From: BMS3ABIN04 sp965554225
Lineage (GTDB): Bacteria; Bacteroidota; Ignavibacteria; Ignavibacteriales; Melioribacteraceae
DNA: 53,319 nt
Assembly (NCBI GenBank): GCA_965554225.1
Contig: CBEVZC010000004.1
Span: 1 to 53,319 of the forward strand
Direction: 5' to 3'
This document shows positions 18,610 to 27,336 of the stretch, piece after piece. Positions within the stretch are counted from its first letter, which is position 1, and each line of letters opens with the position of its first letter. The position numbers and the translations under genes were made by a program. The notes below the pieces were generated by a model, which had not been told where the DNA came from, did no database searches, and saw only the letters and a list, made by a program, of their open reading frames with translations.

Positions 18610-18756
18610 CTAGAATTCAGAGCTTACTGATAATTTTTTTCTACCCTTAACCCGTCTTCTCGCTAAAACCTTTCGACCGCTCTTGGTAGCCATTCTTTCA
18701 CGAAAACCGTGTTTATTTTTTCTTTTCCTATTACTAGGTTGATATGTCCTTTTCAT
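18610..18756 (-). CDS. rpmH: 50S ribosomal protein L34
   Basis: The 48-codon gene starts at ATG 18756 and ends at TAG 18612-18610. The product begins MKRTYQPSNRKRKNKHGFRE and continues RMATKSGRKVLARRRVKGRK, an unmistakable L34 of normal length apart from a short SVSSEF tail. L34 is a basic protein buried in the large subunit. It heads the rpmH-rnpA-yidD-yidC operon. In many bacteria dnaA and oriC lie just upstream, but here the upstream neighbour is a secreted protein gene. Confidence 0.98.
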   Translation of the reverse strand: MKRTYQPSNRKRKNKHGFRERMATKSGRKVLARRRVKGRKKLSVSSEF

Positions 18757-18929
18757 TTATTATCCATATATTTTTAAATAAGAACGCCAATTTAAATATT
18801 TTATTCTAAATAAACAATTTATACAGAACCACCCAACTTAATTAAGTTTATGTTTTTATACAACCCCAAAATCTATTTGTTCACATTTCAAAGTAACTAA
18901 CTCAACAAGATCGCTACTATTCTCATCTT

Positions 18930-18961
18930 AAAACACAACATTGTGTTTTGATATAGATCAC
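18930..18961. promoter_or_regulatory. Inverted repeat overlapping an FNR/CRP-like site
   Basis: AAAACACAA (18930-18938) and TTGTGTTTT (18941-18949) are a perfect 9-bp inverted repeat with a 2-base centre. Overlapping its right arm is TTGAT-ATAG-ATCAC (18948-18961), one base from the FNR-class consensus TTGAT-N4-ATCAA. It lies between divergent rpmH and the T9SS cargo gene, so it could serve either. No promoter element is certain here. The remainder of the 314-bp interval from 18757 shows nothing else clear before the tandem duplication. Confidence 0.4.
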
Positions 18962-19010
18962 AATTCCGCTGTTTCAATAGGATTTTGATGTAAAGCGAGT
19001 AATTACACTA

Positions 19011-19164
19011 TTTTACTAAATGGTACGGAAGTTGTTTGAGTTTAATATAAAGTAAAGGAAGGGGAATAAAATGAAGAAATTAAACTTTTTTACTAAATGG
19101 TACGAAAATTATTTGAATTTAATATTAAATAAAGGAATTGGAATAAAATGAGAAAATTAAACTT
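19011..19164 (+). repeat. Imperfect 77-bp tandem duplication including a start codon
   Basis: Unit 1 (19011-19087) and unit 2 (19088-19164) share TTTTACTAAATGGTACG at their start, GGAATAAAATG at the ribosome-site/start region and AAATTAAACTT at their end, with scattered substitutions between. The period is exactly 77 bp (ATG at 19071 and at 19148). The duplication copied the leader and the first codons of the downstream secreted-protein gene. Because 77 is not a multiple of three, the first copy reads into a stop. Confidence 0.85.
19071..19151 (+). CDS. 26-codon leader ORF produced by the duplication
   Basis: ATG 19071 opens MKKLNFFTKW, nearly the same as the start of the next gene (MRKLNFFTKI), then runs through the second repeat unit as YENYLNLILNKGIGIK and stops at TGA 19149-19151. 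The stop overlaps the next ATG as ATGA, so ribosomes ending here could re-initiate on the T9SS gene. It is probably a by-product of the duplication rather than a functional peptide, but it may affect translation of the downstream gene. Confidence 0.4.
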   Translation: MKKLNFFTKWYENYLNLILNKGIGIK

Positions 19165-20602
19165 TTTCACAAAAATATTTTTAATTCTTTTTGCATCATT
19201 TTCACTTAGTTACTCGCAGAATTATTTAACTCACAATACAGGTACAATTAAGGCTTCTGTTTTTGATAATGGTAATATTGGTAATTCAGGAGGAGACGGA
19301 GCCGGTGGAGACGGAATAATCTTTAAAAACGGAACTAACGCTCTTTATTCGGGCGGCTTCATTTTGGCAGCAACCGGCAGGGGCGAAGCAAACGGACAGA
19401 TTGGCAGTTTTAATATCAATAATGATTTGATTAACACTTCAGTATTAAGTGGGTTTACTTCAAATTCGGACTTTGATGAAATTGCAGTAACGGAATTTAA
19501 TGACAGCGGTGCACCAAATCCATATGGAGTAACAGTTAAACAAACCAGTTCTTCCACAAGTCCCGATACAATTGTTTACATTAAATACGAAGTATTCGGT
19601 TCAGATTCAACAATAAATAATTTATACATTGGTATGTTTGCCGATTGGGATGTTGGCGGCAGCGATTATGCTTCGAATTTAGGAGGTTACGATCAATCAA
19701 GAAATTTAGCTTATGAATATGGTTCGTCCGGTAAGAGTGATACTAATTATTATGGAATTGTAGCATTGAACGGCATGTCGGGTGCCAAAGTAACTACGGA
19801 TAATAGTAGTTCAACAATCAGAAATCTTTCGTACAGTAGAATTTCCTCTTTTCAAAACGAAACGATCTCCAGTCAGGGCGATTATAGAATTTGGATCGGT
19901 TCAGGTCCGTTTAACTTAAATGTAAACGGAAAGGTTGAAGCAAATTTTGCAATAATTGCCGCAAGTAATTTAGAAGGGTTAAAAAATTGTGCCGATATAG
20001 CTATTTCGAAATATAATTCCACTTTACCTGTTGAGTTAACAACATTTTCTGCTGTTTCAAAGAATAATATTGTTAAACTTAAATGGCAGACAGCTACGGA
20101 AGTGAATAATTATGGTTTTGAGATACAGAGACAGAAATCGGAAGTCGGTAGTCATAAATCGGAATGGAAGAAAGTTGGATTTGTTAAAGGACATGGAAAT
20201 TCGAATTCGCCTAAAGAGTATTTTTTCTCGGATGAAATAACCGAGTCTACCGGAAATTATCTTTACAGATTAAAACAAATGGATGTAGATGGACGATATG
20301 AATATTCAAAAGAAATTGAGATTTCGATAGGAGCTCCCGTTACCTTTGAATTGGAGCAAAATTATCCCAATCCGTTTAATCCTACAACGGAAATTAGCTT
20401 TAGACTTGCTAAATTATCGCATGTAAATTTATCGGTCTATGATATGCTTGGGGAAAAAGTAGCGGAATTAGTTAACGGTGAATTGCCTGCCGGTATGTAC
20501 CTTAAGATTTTTGAAGCAAACAGACTTTCGAGCGGAACATACTTGTATGTTTTGCAAGCAAACGGTAAGCAGTTTGTAAAGCGAATGATGTTGATGAAAT
20601 AG
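19148..20602 (+). CDS. Secreted protein with type IX secretion sorting domain
   Basis: A 484-residue protein for export. A Sec signal peptide (residues 1 to about 23, ending SLSYSQ) is followed by a Gly/Ser/Asn-rich beta region of unknown function (about 25-290), then a linker beginning LPVELTTFSAV and a fibronectin-like module (KLKWQTATEVNNYGFEIQR). The last 80 or so residues are a classic type A C-terminal domain recognised by the T9SS (QNYPNPFNPTTEISF, YDMLGEKVAEL, LSSGTYLYVL, KRMMLMK). It should cross the outer membrane and be attached to the surface or released. The segment QKSEVGSHKSEW within the module is encoded by a degenerate AAATCGGA/AGTCGGTAGTC repeat and looks like an insertion. 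Biochemical function is unknown. Confidence 0.9.
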   Translation: MRKLNFFTKIFLILFASFSLSYSQNYLTHNTGTIKASVFDNGNIGNSGGDGAGGDGIIFKNGTNALYSGGFILAATGRGEANGQIGSFNINNDLINTSVLSGFTSNSDFDEIAVTEFNDSGAPNPYGVTVKQTSSSTSPDTIVYIKYEVFGSDSTINNLYIGMFADWDVGGSDYASNLGGYDQSRNLAYEYGSSGKSDTNYYGIVALNGMSGAKVTTDNSSSTIRNLSYSRISSFQNETISSQGDYRIWIGSGPFNLNVNGKVEANFAIIAASNLEGLKNCADIAISKYNSTLPVELTTFSAVSKNNIVKLKWQTATEVNNYGFEIQRQKSEVGSHKSEWKKVGFVKGHGNSNSPKEYFFSDEITESTGNYLYRLKQMDVDGRYEYSKEIEISIGAPVTFELEQNYPNPFNPTTEISFRLAKLSHVNLSVYDMLGEKVAELVNGELPAGMYLKIFEANRLSSGTYLYVLQANGKQFVKRMMLMK

Positions 20603-20871
20603 CATTAAATAAATTTAGTAATATTTAAATTTATACGTGACCTTGGTCTTGTTCAAACATGTTATCAATAGCTTCAGAGTTGTTTTACACGTGATTAATT
20701 GTATTGATAAATTTTCTTCCTACAAAAAGCCGGGAGCAGTATTTTACGTCCTGCTAGCTAAAACTATCTGTATTATTCTCAATTATATTCAACAAAAAAT
20801 TTGATATCATTTATTGACTTTCATCGTATGGAATAATTATATTAGATTTATTTTTTACGAAAGGAGGTCTT

Positions 20872-21210
20872 CTGAAACAGTATAAATATTTTTTACCGGT
20901 TTTGTTTGCAATCCTTTTAATTGGATGCACAAAAGAAAATGTTAAACACAACACTACTTCCGCAGCCAAGAATTTTCTTAACAACAATATAATTGAAGGA
21001 CAAATTACCGTAGTTGGCAATGAACCGTTTACAGAATTAGGTTTAATGGTAAATGATTCCACGGTCTATATGCTTGATTGTTCAAAGGAAATCAAAAACA
21101 CTCTGTTGAAAAATCAGGGCAGCTTTTATAAGATATTTTTCACAAAAAAGACAGAATCAAAAAACGGCATTAGATTATCTGTAAGTAAAACAGAAAAAAT
21201 TCAAAAATAA
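20872..21210 (+). CDS. Small lipoprotein with a probable CTG start
   Basis: No named family recognised. I start it at CTG 20872 because this gives a complete lipoprotein signal (KQYKYFLPVLFAILLIGC, lipidated Cys19) directly behind a strong Shine-Dalgarno AAGGAGG at 20861-20867, with a short 4-base spacer. The in-frame TTG at 20902 would leave almost no signal peptide. The mature part (about 94 aa) has short beta-like segments (EGQITVVGNEPFTELGLMV, STVYMLDC) like a small OB or beta-sandwich domain. The protease gene follows after 24 bp, so they may be co-transcribed. Start choice is the main uncertainty. Confidence 0.68.
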   Translation: MKQYKYFLPVLFAILLIGCTKENVKHNTTSAAKNFLNNNIIEGQITVVGNEPFTELGLMVNDSTVYMLDCSKEIKNTLLKNQGSFYKIFFTKKTESKNGIRLSVSKTEKIQK

Positions 21211-21234
21211 TATTATAATCTTCCGGGGAACAAT

Positions 21235-23493
21235 ATGAAAATTTTCATAAAAATATATTTGCTTTTATTAATAACAACTTCTTTATTGTTAGCACAAAGT
21301 GCAACAGTTAATAAATTTAAAGAGAGCAATACCAAGAAATCTTATAAAATTGATGCACGGCCCTTTCTGGAAAAATCTGAAAAAAAAGTTGCTGAATTTT
21401 TAAAAAGGAATCCGAATTATTTTAATAAGCTCAAGTTGCAGAAGAAAACCGCATGGAACTTTACTGTTGGTTCAACTAAAACTTGGCATGCATCTAACTT
21501 AGAAACAAATAGTTTTTATACTGTTCCTTCAACATGCAAAGCGGTAGGAACAAATTGTTATATATTTGTTGAAGATGCAATTTGGAATTCAAGAGTTACT
21601 CAGGCAAGTGTTGATGGTATTAAAGAGGCATTTGATAATTCTACTCCGGCAAATATTAATAAAGGTATTTATCAAACAGACGTTGAATCGTTTGGCGATC
21701 CGCCGGATGTTGATAATGATCCCAAAATTATTATACTTATTTTGGACATACAGGATGGATATGATGGATCCGGTGGTTTTGTTGCCGGATATTTTCATTC
21801 TGTTAATGAAGTATCGGGAAGCAACAGCAATATGGCAGAAATATATTATTTAGACGCTGACCCGGTTGATTTGTCCACCGAAGCCGGATTAAATAGCGCT
21901 ATGAGCACTACAGCGCATGAATTTCAGCATATGATTCACTTTAACTATCATAATGGAACGTCCGGAAAACCTGTACAAACTACATTTTTAAACGAGGGTT
22001 GTTCTACCACAGCCGAAGTTATTTGCGGTTACCCAATCGATAACCAAAGTTATTTCAATAATGAGTATAATCAATATTTGCTAAATTGGAGAAGCGGAGA
22101 TGCCGTTCTCGGGGATTATTCAAGAGCAGCAAGATATACTACTTACATGTATGAACAATTTGGTGTTGATTATTTACGAAAATTTGTACAAAGCTCTTCG
22201 GTGGGTATTGCAGGCATAAATGATGCTTTAAGTAAGCTATCAACTCCAACCACATTAAGATTTGCGGAATCTTTAGAAAATTGGTTTATAGCAAACATAT
22301 TAAATGATAAAAGTTTAAATCCTGCATGGGGTTATTCAACGCCTAATATAGGTACGGTTAATGCTCTGAACCATATGAATCCTAATTTTACTTCGCCAAC
22401 CATAAATGTTGAAATGGCTGCTGCAGATTATGTAACCTTTACTCATGGAAAAAATCTTTCAATACAATTTGATGATTCCGGAGTTGGGAAATTAAAATTT
22501 AAGGTAATTAAATATAATATTAATAATAGCGTTGAAATTAACGATATTAGTGCAAACACACTTTATACATATAACGGTTTTGGAACAACTTACAAAACAA
22601 TAACGTTTGCAGTCTTAAATACGGAGACAAGTTTTAAAAGAACATATTCTTACACCGCTTCCGGTGAAGCCAGTAATATTGCTTTGGAATATGATAAAAA
22701 TATTCCTACCGGCGTTTTGGTTTTATCGGATCAGGATACTGTCTGCGTTGTCTTTGATGCGGTTCCGGGAGCTACTTTAGACTCAATAAGAGTTGCATTG
22801 CGACAAGCCGGTTCAATTCATGGTGGAATTTATGAATACAGCGGAGCAACCAGGCCCTCACCGTTGGGACCATCGTTGGTTCAGAATTTAACCGTAACCT
22901 CCAACATTGCAGTAAAGCCCGGTTTTCCATATCCAATTCCTTGGCCAAATTGGATTAAGGTAGATTTAACATCATCAAATATTGATGCAAGCAATTCTTT
23001 TGTAGCAGCTTTTTTGGTGGAAGGGACTTACCCAACCAATAACAGAATAATGGTTACTGAACAACCGAATGCAGATAACCATAGTTTTACATATTTAAAC
23101 AACCCTTCTTCAGGTAATCCCGATTGGTATTTTTTGACTAATTCGGGAGATTCTGTTTTTACATACTTAATTAGAGCTTATGTAAGCTTTTCCGTTACAG
23201 GTGTGAAGCAAGTAATAGAGTTACAGCCTAAAAATTTTGTAGTTAAACAAAATTATCCAAATCCTTTTAACCCGGCAACGGTAATTCAATATGCCGTTCC
23301 AAAGGAGTCTGAAGTTTCCCTGGTTATTTATGATATGCTTGGCAAAGAGGTTGTAACGCTTGTAAACGAGAGGAAATCTGCGGGAAGATATAGTGTTAAT
23401 TTTAATGCTTTAAACTTACCGAGCGGAATTTATTTTTATAGATTACAGGCAGGGGATTTCTCAGAAACTAAGAAAATGACTTTGTTGAAATAG
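21235..23493 (+). CDS. Secreted HExxH metalloprotease with T9SS sorting domain
   Basis: A 752-residue exported protease candidate. The signal peptide ends near LLLAQ (residue 21). Zinc motif HEFQH is at 228-232 (TTAHEFQHMIHF), and a downstream Glu in FLNEGCS (Glu254) is a plausible third ligand. HEFxHM plus NEG is the pattern of peptidase family M30 (hyicolysin-like) and related extracellular proteases. After the catalytic part come beta-rich modules (about 390-660), then the C-terminal sorting domain (QNYPNPFNPATVIQY, YDMLGKEVVTL, LPSGIYFYRLQAG). The peptide before the catalytic domain (25-75, Lys-rich) may be a propeptide. Family assignment is by motif only, and substrate is unknown. Confidence 0.85.
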   Translation: MKIFIKIYLLLLITTSLLLAQSATVNKFKESNTKKSYKIDARPFLEKSEKKVAEFLKRNPNYFNKLKLQKKTAWNFTVGSTKTWHASNLETNSFYTVPSTCKAVGTNCYIFVEDAIWNSRVTQASVDGIKEAFDNSTPANINKGIYQTDVESFGDPPDVDNDPKIIILILDIQDGYDGSGGFVAGYFHSVNEVSGSNSNMAEIYYLDADPVDLSTEAGLNSAMSTTAHEFQHMIHFNYHNGTSGKPVQTTFLNEGCSTTAEVICGYPIDNQSYFNNEYNQYLLNWRSGDAVLGDYSRAARYTTYMYEQFGVDYLRKFVQSSSVGIAGINDALSKLSTPTTLRFAESLENWFIANILNDKSLNPAWGYSTPNIGTVNALNHMNPNFTSPTINVEMAAADYVTFTHGKNLSIQFDDSGVGKLKFKVIKYNINNSVEINDISANTLYTYNGFGTTYKTITFAVLNTETSFKRTYSYTASGEASNIALEYDKNIPTGVLVLSDQDTVCVVFDAVPGATLDSIRVALRQAGSIHGGIYEYSGATRPSPLGPSLVQNLTVTSNIAVKPGFPYPIPWPNWIKVDLTSSNIDASNSFVAAFLVEGTYPTNNRIMVTEQPNADNHSFTYLNNPSSGNPDWYFLTNSGDSVFTYLIRAYVSFSVTGVKQVIELQPKNFVVKQNYPNPFNPATVIQYAVPKESEVSLVIYDMLGKEVVTLVNERKSAGRYSVNFNALNLPSGIYFYRLQAGDFSETKKMTLLK

Positions 23494-23619
23494 GGAAATA
23501 TTTCCTAAACGTAAATAACGACAAATAGATAATGATAAATAAATTTGCAGAATTAGAATAAGATTCTTAAAATATAAGTTTTACTAAAAAGACATATGTT
23601 AAATAATATATAAGTTAAT

Positions 23620-25104
23620 TTATTTAAAATTTTTCGTCCAGTTTTGCGGGTTTCTCCATTTCTTCCAAGACCCCTTGATTCTTTGAAGCTCAACTTCTTC
23701 GTAAAATTTTAACAAATATAAAATTACGGGAAAACTAACTAGCAGTATTGATTTTACCGAAAGTCTAATTAATAAATCAGAGTTATTAGTTAATGTTGAC
23801 AAGCCAAACAAAACCAAGCCAACCAATATCATCATTGTGATTTTTTTAATCTCAAAAGGTATATGAAATAATCTTTGTGAAAAGTAATAAGTCAAAACAC
23901 TCATTATGAAAAACGATATTACCATAACATAAGCGGAAACAGCGTAACCATATTTAGGAACTAAAAGAATGTTCAATATGATATTAAAAACTGCTGTTCC
24001 AAGAACAATGTATGCTGTAAAGGAAGTTCTTTTAACGTAATGAAAACCTAATGAAACAACATACTGCATTCCTTTAAATATAAATGCAAGTGAAATTAGC
24101 GGGACTAAAGAGTAAGCCGGCCAAAATGATTTTTTGTGCGAAAGGAATTTGATTATTTCCATGCTAAATAAAGAAAGAGCTAATACGGCAATAACCAATA
24201 CGAAAACGTAATATGTGAGTATTTTTGAAAAATACCTCTTCGCATTAGGTTTATTATACATTTTATAAGCAATTGGTGGAAAGCCAAGCTGGAAAGATTG
24301 AAGGATAAAAACGTTGATAATACTTCCGAATTTATGTCCCAACGAAAATATGCCGACACCTGAATCGCCTACAAAAAATTTAATAATATACTTATCCGAT
24401 GAAGATAAAGCTAACGCAGAAATAGCTGTGAATATCAGCGGGAATCCATAGCCAAACATTTCCTTCAATATCTTAAGTTTAAATTTTGGAATAATATTTT
24501 TAAGCAGAAATGGGGTTGTTAATATCAGCAATAAAATATTACCGATAAGCTGACTTAAAATAATTCCTTCAACACCTGTTTTTTTGTAAACGACAAAGTA
24601 GATATTTAATAAAAGAATGACGACAAATTTTAATGTAGTTACAATAATATAAAAAACAGACTTTTCTTTTAACCTGATTAAATTTAAAGGAACGTTATTA
24701 ATCATTCCAAAGGAAACCGAAAGAAATAGAATAATAAAATAATTTGTAAATCTTGTATGGTTAAAAAAGAGAGAAGAAAACTGGCGGCTAAATGGAATTA
24801 GCACAGCACTTAAAATTATTGCTATAAATAAAGTAGAAATTAATGTAGTAAAAACTATCCGCTTCTGCTCAGTGTTGTCTTCTTCTACCGCACACCATCT
24901 TAACATAGCCGTAGGCAAACTAAAAGCAAATACCCCTATAAGTATTTGTCCTGACGCTTCAATTATTGCTAAGATTCCATATTCTGATGTAGTTAAATAA
25001 CTTGTATAAAGAGGAAGGAGTATAAACCCAATTAACTTTGACGAAAGGTTCCCTATACTATAAATAGAAGTCTGTTTAACAGTATTTTTTAAGTCTGCAA
25101 GCAC
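23620..25104 (-). CDS. Polysaccharide flippase (Wzx/MOP superfamily)
   Basis: A 494-residue polytopic membrane protein with about 12-14 hydrophobic segments. The N-terminus KQTSIYSIGNLSSKLIGFILLPLYTSYLTTSEYG has the membrane-1/2 layout typical of Wzx-type lipid-linked oligosaccharide flippases (only part is quoted here: SIGNLSSKLIGFILLPLY). It would move undecaprenyl-linked repeat units across the inner membrane. It is the last gene of the minus-strand polysaccharide locus, 40 bp after the toroid protein gene. No Wzy polymerase is obvious in the window. O-antigen, capsule or released polysaccharide cannot be distinguished. No terminator was found in the 126 bp beyond it. Confidence 0.9.
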   Translation of the reverse strand: MLADLKNTVKQTSIYSIGNLSSKLIGFILLPLYTSYLTTSEYGILAIIEASGQILIGVFAFSLPTAMLRWCAVEEDNTEQKRIVFTTLISTLFIAIILSAVLIPFSRQFSSLFFNHTRFTNYFIILFLSVSFGMINNVPLNLIRLKEKSVFYIIVTTLKFVVILLLNIYFVVYKKTGVEGIILSQLIGNILLLILTTPFLLKNIIPKFKLKILKEMFGYGFPLIFTAISALALSSSDKYIIKFFVGDSGVGIFSLGHKFGSIINVFILQSFQLGFPPIAYKMYNKPNAKRYFSKILTYYVFVLVIAVLALSLFSMEIIKFLSHKKSFWPAYSLVPLISLAFIFKGMQYVVSLGFHYVKRTSFTAYIVLGTAVFNIILNILLVPKYGYAVSAYVMVISFFIMSVLTYYFSQRLFHIPFEIKKITMMILVGLVLFGLSTLTNNSDLLIRLSVKSILLVSFPVILYLLKFYEEVELQRIKGSWKKWRNPQNWTKNFK

Positions 25105-25144
25105 TATACTTTCACAAATAATAAATTATCAGACACTAATTTTC

Positions 25145-26344
25145 TCATATTTTTTGCAGTAAAACACTTAATCCTCTTAACATCCAAGCTTGTCCCCATC
25201 TCATAAAAGGGATTTTTGAAACAAATGGTTTCCCAGTAATTCTGTTTTTAAATATCCCGTAGTAAAAATAACCGTCTTTATCCTGTAGTGTATCAATCGT
25301 CCACTCCGCAACGTTTTTAGCAATATCAAGTCCTTCCGGGAAATGTTCCGATAATTCACTCAAACAAAGTAAGCTTGCTGCACTTGAATGAATATCAATT
25401 CTATACTTGCGTTCGGGAGTAAATTTTGGAATTTTATTATCATCAAAAAAATTATGAATATAATGCTTATAACATTTTTCTAAGCTTGAAAAATATTTTT
25501 CTTCTTTTGTTAATTTCCAAATTGAATATAACTGCTGAAGGACAAAACAAGTATGATAATGATCTTTAAAATTCCTTAACTTTTCCGGCGGGCCGTCATA
25601 ATCGAAGGAACCGTCTTCATCTTGATTTGCAATCGTGTAATTAGCGGCACGAATTCCCAAATTAACCCACTCATTATTATTAGTTTCCTTTCCAACCCTA
25701 ATTAAAAATTCTGCTACGAAAAGATTTAAATTATGTACATGATTAATAAATATTGGTGTATACGAAAAACATAATTGATCGTTATTAATATAGTCTATTG
25801 GTAAGTGAGTTAGAAAAACACAAAGATCTTTGCATGTGTCAAGATATTCTTTTTTACCGGTTTGCTTATACATCGCAAAATAAGCCGAGCCAACAGCTGT
25901 GGTTACAATACCGTTTGGTGTGTTACGAGGTATTGTTTTTTTTGCTTCCCAAATAAACGGGTATCCCCAACCTTTCCCCGGGTAATTTTTGGAGTAATTT
26001 TTATCAAGCCACTCAATGCTTTCATTTGCTTTGTCGAAATACTTTCTATCCTTAGTAATTCTGTATAAATCAAGGAAGCTTTGAGCAAAAAGTCCCATCG
26101 CTTTAGCATTTACTTGAGGTTTGACCAGAAGCAACTTTCTGCTGAATACGGGAAAGATTAAAAAAAATTCAAAAAGTCCTTCACGCAGAATTTCAGCAAT
26201 TAAATTTTCGTTTCCCCATTTTGTAATTTTTCTAACTAAAGGCAGCTCTTTAATGTCATAAGGATCATATCCTGCCCAACCGTTTTTATCTATCCAGTAG
26301 TCCAGTTTAATAGCTGAGTTTTCAATCTTTTCTTTAATATTCAT
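25145..26344 (-). CDS. (Alpha/alpha)-toroid protein of polysaccharide locus, epimerase/hydrolase-like
   Basis: A cytoplasmic 399-residue protein with no signal peptide. It is built of repeated helix pairs with aromatic and small residues (AQSFLDLYRITKDRKYFDKA, VGSAYFAMYKQTGKKEYLD, QQLYSIWKLTKEEKYFSSLE), the pattern of six- or seven-hairpin (alpha/alpha) barrels such as glycoside hydrolases, N-acylglucosamine 2-epimerases and heparosan C5-epimerase-like proteins. The motif ANQDEDGSFDYDG between hairpins could be part of a carbohydrate-binding cleft. It lies between methyltransferase and flippase genes and so probably acts on a nucleotide sugar or the lipid-linked glycan. Databases often mislabel relatives as delta-aminolevulinic acid dehydratase, which this is not. 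The exact reaction is unknown. Confidence 0.75.
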   Translation of the reverse strand: MNIKEKIENSAIKLDYWIDKNGWAGYDPYDIKELPLVRKITKWGNENLIAEILREGLFEFFLIFPVFSRKLLLVKPQVNAKAMGLFAQSFLDLYRITKDRKYFDKANESIEWLDKNYSKNYPGKGWGYPFIWEAKKTIPRNTPNGIVTTAVGSAYFAMYKQTGKKEYLDTCKDLCVFLTHLPIDYINNDQLCFSYTPIFINHVHNLNLFVAEFLIRVGKETNNNEWVNLGIRAANYTIANQDEDGSFDYDGPPEKLRNFKDHYHTCFVLQQLYSIWKLTKEEKYFSSLEKCYKHYIHNFFDDNKIPKFTPERKYRIDIHSSAASLLCLSELSEHFPEGLDIAKNVAEWTIDTLQDKDGYFYYGIFKNRITGKPFVSKIPFMRWGQAWMLRGLSVLLQKI

Positions 26345-26358
26345 ATAAAACTAAAAAT

Positions 26359-27333
26359 TTAAAGTTTCTTTAAATAAAAACAAGCAGCATCCCCTTCAGC
26401 TTTCGCATTTAATTCCTTTGCTTTAATTTCATATTGTTCAATTTGATCTTTGGTGAATATAGATTTCTCGGGATTTTCATAATAAGAGTGCTCATCTCTC
26501 ATTGGAATATCCCTTAAGTATTGTTCACTTCCCCAAAATTGATATGCCGTAGAATCATACATTATATCTGTTAATTCAAAACCGGATTCATCCGCAAGAA
26601 TTTTCATGCTTTTTGGTGTGTGCAGAAAAAAATGCCTTGGGGGATCTAACGCAACCCAATTAACACCATATTTTTTCCACGAGTATGAATTTGCGATTGG
26701 TATACGAATTAAAGCCGTACCGCCCGGAATTAAAAGCCGGTTAATTTCATTCATTACTTTCAAAGGTGTATTCATATGTTCTAGTGCGTGGTTCAGCATC
26801 ACCATATTAAACTTACCTTGGAATTCAAAAATATTTTTTTTAAATATTCTTATTCCGTTATCATAAAGAATATCTTCTTTAATAAAGGGATCTATTCCGG
26901 TAATGTTTGTAAAACCGTTTCTTGCCAAACCAACTAGTCTTAAGCCGTTACCCGATCCAACGTCTAATATTTTTGAATCAAAAGAAACATTAGTCTTTTT
27001 TATCTTCTCGAGAAAACCAGGATCGAATATTTTTAATAAAAACTTTCCAAAGGGATTATTGTTATCAGTCAAATAATGTTTTGCCATTATTATTTTTAGA
27101 GTCCGTTTAATAATGTTGTCTTTGGTTTTTTTTACTCTATCAAACGAATTATAATTTTTCGGATAGTATTTTTCCAGATTATCGGGAATATTTTTGATTT
27201 GAACACATTTACACGAATTGCATTCGTAGTATTCAAATTCTTCCTTGGTTCCAAACATCATTTCACGAGCAACAATTTTTTTATTACCGTCCGCATTGCC
27301 GCAAATTTTACACTTATAGTTACTCTCATCCAT
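26359..27333 (-). CDS. SAM-dependent methyltransferase with N-terminal zinc motif
   Basis: A 324-residue class I methyltransferase. The first 50 residues contain a four-cysteine zinc-type motif (CKICGNADG and CNSCKC), which many sugar C- or O-methyltransferases carry before the Rossmann domain. SAM-binding motif I is ILDVGSGNGLRLVGLA (about 122-137), with the acidic strand-2 motif ITGIDPF and the motif IV/post region MVMLNHALEHM. Such proteins methylate deoxy sugars or the glycan end in polysaccharide loci. Genes on both sides are separated by only 3-15 bp, confirming operon membership. The acceptor is not readable from sequence. Confidence 0.9.
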   Translation of the reverse strand: MDESNYKCKICGNADGNKKIVAREMMFGTKEEFEYYECNSCKCVQIKNIPDNLEKYYPKNYNSFDRVKKTKDNIIKRTLKIIMAKHYLTDNNNPFGKFLLKIFDPGFLEKIKKTNVSFDSKILDVGSGNGLRLVGLARNGFTNITGIDPFIKEDILYDNGIRIFKKNIFEFQGKFNMVMLNHALEHMNTPLKVMNEINRLLIPGGTALIRIPIANSYSWKKYGVNWVALDPPRHFFLHTPKSMKILADESGFELTDIMYDSTAYQFWGSEQYLRDIPMRDEHSYYENPEKSIFTKDQIEQYEIKAKELNAKAEGDAACFYLKKL

Positions 27334-27336
27334 TTA

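Noticed and set aside
18760..18768. DnaA box TTATCCATA as evidence of oriC
   Set aside because: One imperfect copy without a cluster or AT-rich unwinding pattern distinct from the background.
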